In this document: positions 42,588-44,005 of the stretch, piece by piece | Position numbering within the stretch: position 1 is the stretch's first letter | How the letters are laid out: each line of letters begins with the position of its first letter | Assembly (NCBI GenBank): GCA_028714175.1 | Contig: JAQTMV010000011.1 | Coordinates: 1 to 44,005, forward strand | Reading direction: 5' to 3' | DNA length: 44,005 nucleotides | Source of the DNA: Methylococcales bacterium | Lineage (GTDB): Bacteria > Pseudomonadota > Gammaproteobacteria > Methylococcales > Methylomonadaceae | The notes under the pieces: generated by a model | Databases searched by the model: none | Told to the model about the DNA's origin: nothing | Seen by the model: only the letters and a program-made list of their open reading frames with translations | Translations under genes and position numbers: made by a program

Positions 42588-44005
42588 ATGTCTGAAGAAA
42601 CCCTGCAACTTATTGCCCTAAATAAAGTAACGAAAAAACTGGAGCTGGCTGGATGTAGACTGACTACCTTACACCCCGAGCTGTCGGAATGTGTGTGGTT
42701 GACAAAGTTGGACTTGAGCTTGAATATAGAATTGGATGATTTGGCCCCGCTGGCGGCCTTGGTCAACCTGCAGCAACTCATCTGCTACGGCACGCAGGTC
42801 GCCGATTTATTCCCCTTGGCTGCCCTGGTCAACTTGCGACAACTTGACTGCTCCTACACGCAGGTCGTCGATTTGGCCCCGCTGGCTGCCCTGGTCAACT
42901 TGCAGCAACTCAACTGCTACGGCACGCAGGTCGTCGATTTGTCACCCTTGGCTGCCTTGGCCAACTTGCAACAACTTGACTGCTCTGAAACGTCGATCGT
43001 CGATTTGTCACCAATTGTCCCTTTGATTCAGCAAGAGATCCCCGTAATTTGGGAAGAATACTATCATCCCGACGGTAAACATATTCACGTCCATGATTGC
43101 CCCCTCATCTGCCCGCCCGTCGAAATCGCCCGCGATTCCCCGCAGGCCGTGCGCGATTACTTCGAAGAGCTCGGCGAAGGCGGGCACCGCCTCAACGAAG
43201 TAAAAGTCATTTTTCTCGGTGAAGCCTCGGCAGGCAAGACCTCGCTCGTAAAACGGCTGATGGGGGAGCGGTTTGACAAAAAGGAAAGCCAGACGCACGG
43301 AATCCGCATCCGGAAGGCGCCGTTTACGATGGACGACGGCGAGGTGGTCACGGCGCACCTTTGGGACTTCGGCGGTCAGGAGGTGATGCACGCCACCCAT
43401 CAGTTTTTCCTTTCTCAGCGCAGCGTCTACGTCCTGCTGCTCAATAGCCGCAACGACGACCAGGCCGAAAAATGGCTCAAACATGCCGAAAGCTTCGGCG
43501 GACGCTCGCCTGTGTTGGTCGTGTTGAACAAGATCGACGAAAATCCCTCCTTCGAAGTAGAGCGCAAAAGCCTGCATGAGAAATACCCGCAAATCCGTGA
43601 TTTTTTCCGGCTGTCCTGCGCAGAAGAAAATAACAAGGGTCTCGCCGAATTCCGGGAAGCCCTGCGCCGGGAAATCGACCGCTCGGATACCCGGCGCACT
43701 CCCTTCCCCGCGCATTGGCTGGAAGTGAAGGAACATTTTTCCACTATGCAGGCGGACTATATTGAATCAGCGGAATATCGTCGGGTTTGTACAGAACTCG
43801 GAGTGACGCGCCCGCTCAGTCAAGATGTCTTGCTGCAATTTCTGCACGACCTCGGTGTGGTTATCAATTTCCGGAACCTCCAGTACTTCGACACCCAAAT
43901 CCTCAACCCGCTTTGGCTGACCAACGGCGTTTATCGCATCATCAACTCCGGCCTGGTTGCCGGCAGCAGCGGCCTGCTCCGGGAGGCCGATTTCGATGCC
44001 GTTAT
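42588..44005 (+). CDS. Roco protein: leucine-rich repeats, Roc GTPase and COR domain (3' end outside window)
   Basis: The frame opens at ATG 42588 and is still open at the window edge (472 codons seen). Residues about 52-144 are four consecutive 22-residue leucine-rich repeats of the pattern LxPLAALxNLQQLxCxxTxVVD, almost identical even in DNA. A Roc (Ras-of-complex) GTPase follows with the P-loop GEASAGKT (211-218), switch I Thr237 in THGI, DFGGQE (260-265), NKID (314-317) and SCA (343-345). From about 372 the COR dimerisation domain begins (FPAHWLEVKEHF, FLHDLGVVINF, ILNPLWLTNGVY). Roco proteins are signalling GTPases related to LRRK2; bacterial roles are largely unknown. No good ribosome binding site precedes the ATG. 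G+C-rich coding beside A+T-rich flanks suggests transfer. Confidence 0.9.
   Translation, partial: MSEETLQLIALNKVTKKLELAGCRLTTLHPELSECVWLTKLDLSLNIELDDLAPLAALVNLQQLICYGTQVADLFPLAALVNLRQLDCSYTQVVDLAPLAALVNLQQLNCYGTQVVDLSPLAALANLQQLDCSETSIVDLSPIVPLIQQEIPVIWEEYYHPDGKHIHVHDCPLICPPVEIARDSPQAVRDYFEELGEGGHRLNEVKVIFLGEASAGKTSLVKRLMGERFDKKESQTHGIRIRKAPFTMDDGEVVTAHLWDFGGQEVMHATHQFFLSQRSVYVLLLNSRNDDQAEKWLKHAESFGGRSPVLVVLNKIDENPSFEVERKSLHEKYPQIRDFFRLSCAEENNKGLAEFREALRREIDRSDTRRTPFPAHWLEVKEHFSTMQADYIESAEYRRVCTELGVTRPLSQDVLLQFLHDLGVVINFRNLQYFDTQILNPLWLTNGVYRIINSGLVAGSSGLLREADFDAV

Noticed and set aside
43008-43736. A 242-codon open frame on the minus strand inside the Roco gene
   Set aside because: It lies fully antisense to the Roc domain, whose P-loop, DFGGQE and NKID motifs fix the plus strand as coding; G+C-rich coding often leaves long antisense frames.

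Overview
The window looks like a chromosomal segment of a gammaproteobacterium. The gene orders tRNA-fMet-rimP-nusA-infB-rbfA-truB-rpsO-pnp, rhlB/trxA/rho and yrfG/nudE are the ones known from enteric bacteria, and the Rho, RhlB, TrxA and NudE sequences are clearly gammaproteobacterial. The mix of accessory genes (a DUF4331-type protein with a TPR partner, HdeD, a Roco protein, BtuM, many dispersed palindromic repeats) would suit a Methylococcales-type methanotroph. That is only an impression: no pmo, mxa or 16S gene is present.

Left part (1-14.6 kb, mostly accessory). Two alpha/beta-hydrolases lead into a tandem pair of glycerol-3-phosphate dehydrogenase (glpD) genes. The first glpD copy has lost two bases and is frameshifted; the second is intact. 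Next, on the minus strand, is a cobalamin unit: a sigma-70 promoter, an adenosylcobalamin-type riboswitch, btuB, a BtuM-like membrane protein and a translationally coupled protein of unknown function with a His/Cys cluster. After it come mutM (preceded by a 35-codon ORF with a strong ribosome binding site), a NucS-like nuclease, a PerM/AI-2E-type permease, a glutaredoxin-CcdA fusion, and a vapBC toxin-antitoxin pair bordered by copies of one dispersed repeat.

Middle (14.7-29.9 kb). Here are a SWIM/SNF2 helicase, glycogen phosphorylase, a secreted DUF4331-type protein with a TPR protein, then rho and trxA (minus) divergent from rhlB (plus). rhlB overlaps yrfG tail to tail; nudE, a TVP38/VTT membrane protein and an HdeD-family protein follow.

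Right part (29.9-44 kb). The translation/RNA operon runs on the minus strand from the initiator tRNA gene (two intrinsic terminators behind it) through rimP, nusA, infB, rbfA, truB and rpsO to pnp. A processing-type hairpin lies between rpsO and pnp. A dispersed repeat forms part of the 3' end of rbfA. Beyond lie a PLP-dependent sulfur amino acid enzyme and a Sel1-repeat protein. A gene-poor stretch follows, holding a sigma-54 promoter fused to the last part of a type IV pilin gene (a deletion remnant), and then a YceK-like lipoprotein. The window ends inside a Roco gene: near-identical 22-residue leucine-rich repeats, a complete Roc GTPase domain and the start of COR, cut by the window edge.

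The items most worth following up are the riboswitch-controlled unknown gene in the B12 operon, the Roco protein with homogenised repeats, the sigma-54/pilin remnant, the repeat that became rbfA coding sequence, and the small ORF ahead of mutM.
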